From JBMNGN01 sp050949865 (GTDB lineage Bacteria; Bacillota; Syntrophomonadia; Syntrophomonadales; Syntrophomonadaceae): a DNA stretch of 64,000 bases. The notes beneath the pieces are model-generated. The model did no database searches, was not told the origin of the DNA, and saw only the letters and a list, made by a program, of their open reading frames with translations. Location of the stretch: positions 443,409-507,408 of the forward strand of contig JBMNGN010000001.1 of assembly GCA_050949865.1 (NCBI GenBank), read 5' to 3'. Positions 60,979-64,000 of this stretch are shown piece by piece. The position numbers and the translations under genes were made by a program. The first letter of the stretch is position 1; each line of letters opens with the position of its first letter.

Positions 60979-62150
60979 ACCTTTTTCATATAATTCTTGT
61001 AATTTAGATAATTATTCCTAGTCTCTTGCAGATGGTCCCCGCCAAATTTCTCGATAAATAACCTGGCTATTCCGAAAGCAAGCATAGCTTCGCCTACAAC
61101 TGCCGCTGCCGGTACTGCACAAATATCGGAACGTTCAATATCCGCCTTTTCTTCCACCCAGCTGGAGGTGTTTACACTTACCAGGGGCTTATATAGAGTC
61201 GGTATCGGTTTCATATAAGCCCTGGCCCACACTACCTCACCGTTGCTTATTCCCCCTTCTATTCCTCCGGCCCGGTTGGTAAGCCGGTATAGCCCACTAT
61301 CATTACTATAATGCACTTCATCATGAACCTTGGAACCGGGAGAATACGAATTCCTAAAACCGTCCCCAATCTCAACCGCCTTTATGGCGGGAATACTCAT
61401 TAAAAGTCCGGCTAACAAGGCATCCATCCTTCGCTCCCAGCTTACATGACTCCCTAAACCAGGAGGTACTCCTATAGCCCCTACCTCAAAGCTTCCGCCC
61501 AAGGATTCCCCCTGTTCCCTGGCCTGGTTTACCAGCTGGTAAAACTGGGATTCCGCCTCTTTGTCATAGCAATGAAAGCTGGAAGACTCTATAATATTTT
61601 TGAAATCATTAAGCCTTTTTATATCAAAATCCGGTTGCCACGGGTTAACCGTTATTTCTCCGATTGACACTACCTGACTATAAATATATATGCTAAACTC
61701 TTCCAACAGTTTCTTGAAAAAAGCCCCAGCCGCAACCCTGGCTGCGGTTTCCCGAGCACTGGCCCTTTCCAATACGTTGCGCATGTCAATCTGATGGTAT
61801 TTAATAGCCCCGGCCAGATCAGCATGGCCTGGCCGCGGCCTGGTTACAACCTTTTCCTTTTCTCGCGGACATGGGCCTGGACTCATTATCTCCTGCCAGT
61901 TCTCGTAATCCAGGTTTTTTATCAGGAAACTAACCGGACTGCCCAGGGTATTGCCATTCCTGACCCCGCCGATTATCTGCACTTGGTCCTTTTCAATGGC
62001 CATCCTACCGCCACGGCCATATCCTTTTTGCCGCCTTTCCAATTGCTTATTGATATATTCTTCACTTATAGCCAAGCCAGCTGGTAAACCCTCAATAATC
62101 CCGATTAAGCCCTGTCCATGGGACTCACCGGAGGTAATAAATCGTAACAC
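60957..62150 (-). CDS. aroC: Chorismate synthase
   Basis: 397 residues. Motifs FITSGESHGQGLIGIIEGLPAGL, RRQKGYGRGGRM, and RPGHADLAGAIKYHQIDMRNVLERASARETAARVAAGA (the family signature) are complete. It makes chorismate from EPSP using reduced FMN. It overlaps aroK by 22 bases. Confidence 0.97.
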   Translation of the reverse strand: MLRFITSGESHGQGLIGIIEGLPAGLAISEEYINKQLERRQKGYGRGGRMAIEKDQVQIIGGVRNGNTLGSPVSFLIKNLDYENWQEIMSPGPCPREKEKVVTRPRPGHADLAGAIKYHQIDMRNVLERASARETAARVAAGAFFKKLLEEFSIYIYSQVVSIGEITVNPWQPDFDIKRLNDFKNIIESSSFHCYDKEAESQFYQLVNQAREQGESLGGSFEVGAIGVPPGLGSHVSWERRMDALLAGLLMSIPAIKAVEIGDGFRNSYSPGSKVHDEVHYSNDSGLYRLTNRAGGIEGGISNGEVVWARAYMKPIPTLYKPLVSVNTSSWVEEKADIERSDICAVPAAAVVGEAMLAFGIARLFIEKFGGDHLQETRNNYLNYKNYMKKVWQWVKI

Positions 62151-62160
62151 TTTTTATCCC

Positions 62161-62668
62161 CTACTTCTTTTTTATATAGCCACCCCTGAATTGTTTTGGT
62201 TCCAATATAATGACGAATGCTGACGGGTCCTTTTCATAAATCCGGTCGGAGGTTGATTTGACCATGTTGCGTTTTACTATAATATTTAACATTATTTTGG
62301 GACCGGCTTTCCCGGCTGCTTCCCAGCTGGTAACCGCAAAACCTTCTTCCCGCAACTCGTCTACTATGTAACAATGCTCCCGGTCGATTGTAGCCTGAAT
62401 ACCCCTATATCCCATAGCTAAACGTTCTTCCAAAAAACTGCCCAGTAAAACGCCTAAGGCAAATCCGCTGCAGAAGACAATCAGCTTGACTGGGTTGCCT
62501 CAATGAACCCACCACTAGTCCCAGGGCTAAAGTATATACCAGGATTTCAAAAAAACCTATAATTGCCGCTGGTACCTTATCGCCTCTGATTACCAGGATC
62601 ATTCTAATAGTGCCTAAAGAAACATCAATAATACGAGCTAAAAATATAAACAACAATTCTAAAGCCAC
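62161..62668 (-). pseudogene. DUF5698/DUF2179 membrane protein, frameshifted
   Basis: The 5' part (ATG region 62668) reads [20 protein letters not shown] and [28 protein letters not shown], the DUF5698 membrane domain. Past GSL the frame breaks. The other frame continues with [20 protein letters not shown] and [20 protein letters not shown] to a DUF2179 domain ending at 62161. A one-base correction near 62499-62503 restores a protein of about 169 residues of normal YebE/YitT-like length. Either a real frameshift or a sequence error. Confidence 0.8.
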
Positions 62669-62683
62669 TTTTATTTCCCTCCT

Positions 62684-63142
62684 CTACCAGTTATCCGGCG
62701 GTTGGTCTGATATTCTAATCCTACCGGCAACCGCACTCACAATAATATAGATTTTTTCCTGGCGCCTGTTCTTCAACACGACTACCCCCCCTGAACTTGG
62801 CGCCCCTGTAGGGTTAAACCGGCAGGCCTTTACTCCCCCGACGCTGGTAGTAAAATTCGGTATGCTGGCGTATTGAACCTCTGGACTAAACTGGCAGCGC
62901 TTGCCCATAAACCTTATGCTGTTATCATTGTGATAAAAAAGCACCAATTGCGGTTGGCCAGTAGCAATAGCCTCCTGGCGAGCCGACTTAAGCATCCTGG
63001 CAATCTGCCTGGAATCGGCTTTCAGGGTATATGAACTATAAATATCTGTTAAAGGAACCCAGGCCAGGCAGGTGATCAAGGATAATAAGGCCACCGCCAT
63101 CAATAATTCCAGCAGGGTAATACCCTTATTATTGCAATAGAT
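62684..63142 (-). CDS. FimT/GspH-like pseudopilin
   Basis: About 152 residues. A class III signal, CNNKG, is cleaved before ITLLELLMAVALLSLITCLAW (Glu at +5). FimT/GspH-type DNA-binding pilins have this size and the LKSARQEAIATGQPQLVLFY segment that follows. No ATG, GTG or TTG precedes the signal in frame. The best start is an ATC at 63140-63142, 8 bases after AAGGAAG, inside the aroE coding end. If only a standard start is allowed, the reading begins inside the signal and cannot be a pilin. So the N-terminus here is either an unusual start or another frame change. Confidence 0.65.
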   Translation of the reverse strand: MYCNNKGITLLELLMAVALLSLITCLAWVPLTDIYSSYTLKADSRQIARMLKSARQEAIATGQPQLVLFYHNDNSIRFMGKRCQFSPEVQYASIPNFTTSVGGVKACRFNPTGAPSSGGVVVLKNRRQEKIYIIVSAVAGRIRISDQPPDNW

Positions 63143-63986
63143 CCAGCAACACTTCCTTCATATACTCCCCCGGGGGATCGATTTGAAGCAGAATCTGCAA
63201 GGTCAAGGCCCCCTGGTTGACAAACATAGGCAACCCGTTTATAGTCTTCAACCCCTTTGCCGCTCCCATGGACAGGAACTGGGTCTTTAATGGATTGTAT
63301 ATTAAATCACACAGGACTGTATCCGGCGATAGTTCACCCAGTTCCTTAACCGGGGATAAATGGTTATCCGGATACATGCCAACTGGTGAACAGTTTATGA
63401 TCAATTTCTTATTGCGGCTGGTTTTCAGGTAATTATCTATTTGCATCGGCCAGGCCGTAGCATAACAACCGGTTGAATCTTTGATGAATTTAGCCAGATC
63501 CAGGGCCTTATTATAATCAATATCTAATATATCCATATTTTCCAATCCCCTTGCAGCTAATGCATAGGCAACGGATCGGGCTGCACCTCCAGCTCCTATA
63601 ATAAGGGCTTGTCCTTTAGCTATCTTTACCCCGTGTTCATCCAGAGCCTCTATAAACCCTTGGCCGTCGGTATTGTAACCTACCAGTTTACCATGATCAT
63701 TCTTTACTACATTAACCGCACCGCAGGCTGATGCTTCCTTAGAAAGGCTATCAAGACAGAATATTATTTCTTCTTTAAAAGGTATGGTAACGTTAAAACC
63801 GCAAAAATTAAGATTTTTCAAAGCCTCTGCTGACTCCTTCAGGGAATTTCGGGCGACTTGAAAAGGCAGGTAAAGACAATTCATTCCCAGCCTGGCAAAG
63901 GTTCGATTATGCATTATGGGTGAATAGCTATGAACAACTGGATTCCCTATTAATCCAATATATCTGGTGTCGGCATCTATATTAAT
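63129..63986 (-). CDS. aroE: Shikimate dehydrogenase
   Basis: About 285 residues from the suggested start. GLIGNPVVHSYSPIMHNRTF at the N-terminus binds shikimate, VTIPFKE has the catalytic Lys, and GAGGAARSVAYALAARG is the NADP-binding loop; NGLPMFVNQGALTLQI completes the signature. The coding frame has no standard start between the ATG 63914 and the window edge, and starting there would lose the N-terminal strand. The frame reaches an ATT at 63984-63986 seven bases after GAGGAGG. That is a plausible rare start; otherwise the gene extends off the edge. Confidence 0.9.
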   Translation of the reverse strand: MNIDADTRYIGLIGNPVVHSYSPIMHNRTFARLGMNCLYLPFQVARNSLKESAEALKNLNFCGFNVTIPFKEEIIFCLDSLSKEASACGAVNVVKNDHGKLVGYNTDGQGFIEALDEHGVKIAKGQALIIGAGGAARSVAYALAARGLENMDILDIDYNKALDLAKFIKDSTGCYATAWPMQIDNYLKTSRNKKLIINCSPVGMYPDNHLSPVKELGELSPDTVLCDLIYNPLKTQFLSMGAAKGLKTINGLPMFVNQGALTLQILLQIDPPGEYMKEVLLDLLQ

Positions 63987-64000
63987 ATAACTTCCTCCTC

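Noticed and set aside
1..64000. CRISPR arrays, tRNA or rRNA genes, insertion sequences
   Set aside because: No regularly spaced repeats, cloverleaf or T-loop signatures, rRNA segments or transposase genes were recognised by eye. A tRNAscan and ISfinder run would settle it.

Overview
The window looks like chromosome from a low-to-mid GC, spore-forming, anaerobic Firmicute, most likely Syntrophomonadaceae (Syntrophomonas or a close relative). The reasons are a full spoIIIAA-AH operon, spo0A and spoIVB, gram-positive Asp23/AmaP genes, a Clostridia-type steA/steB locus, and a sigma-54-driven CoA-transferase operon next to meaB, a thiolase remnant and an IclR regulator, which is typical acyl-CoA catabolism gear. 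The assignment rests on gene content and order only. Every gene is on the minus strand except one pilT paralogue at 46149-47147.

Layout (transcription runs from high to low coordinates). 1-4895: steA, steB/mctB, two glycosyltransferases, an M20 peptidase and a DUF3866 gene. 5072-7836: a putative DUF3160 lipoprotein and a small FG-GAP-like protein. 8003-14458: accessory catabolic region with glutaconate-type CoA-transferase subunits behind a near-perfect sigma-54 promoter, meaB, a deletion scar joining dctQ to the end of a thiolase gene, about 750 bp of decayed DNA, a LUD-domain protein, a ferritin-like protein and a frameshifted iclR. 14575-17200: spo0A and spoIVB with recognisable sigma-H and sigma-F promoters, plus a structured element downstream of spo0A. 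17240-30689: recN, argR, a methylase, nadK, tlyA, dxs, oapA, a large non-coding RNA identified here as OLE RNA (24140-24706), ispA, xseB, xseA, a divergent folD, a Kae1-like gene, nusB, DUF2273, amaP and asp23. 30951-36017: spoIIIA operon. 36159-41592: CD1247-type gene, efp, pepP-like, aroQ, pmbA, tldD. 41844-58499: type IV pilus region (minor pilins, pilT2, two secreted beta-propeller-like proteins, pilO, N, M, D, A, C, T, B). 58625-63986: ThiF-like, aroB, aroK, aroC, a split DUF2179 gene, fimT and aroE.

How the parts fit: the CoA-transferase and MeaB genes point to activation and rearrangement of acyl-CoA substrates. The dxs/ispA genes supply isoprenoids, and OLE RNA with OapA forms a membrane ribonucleoprotein encoded in the same cluster. 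The spo genes drive engulfment-stage sporulation. The pilus locus encodes a complete assembly ATPase, platform, alignment proteins and prepilin peptidase, but its candidate major pilin is broken by several frame changes.

Caution: several genes (iclR, pilA, the 49.6 kb propeller gene, the DUF2179 gene) carry small indels. These may be genuine decay or sequence errors; reads would be needed to tell.
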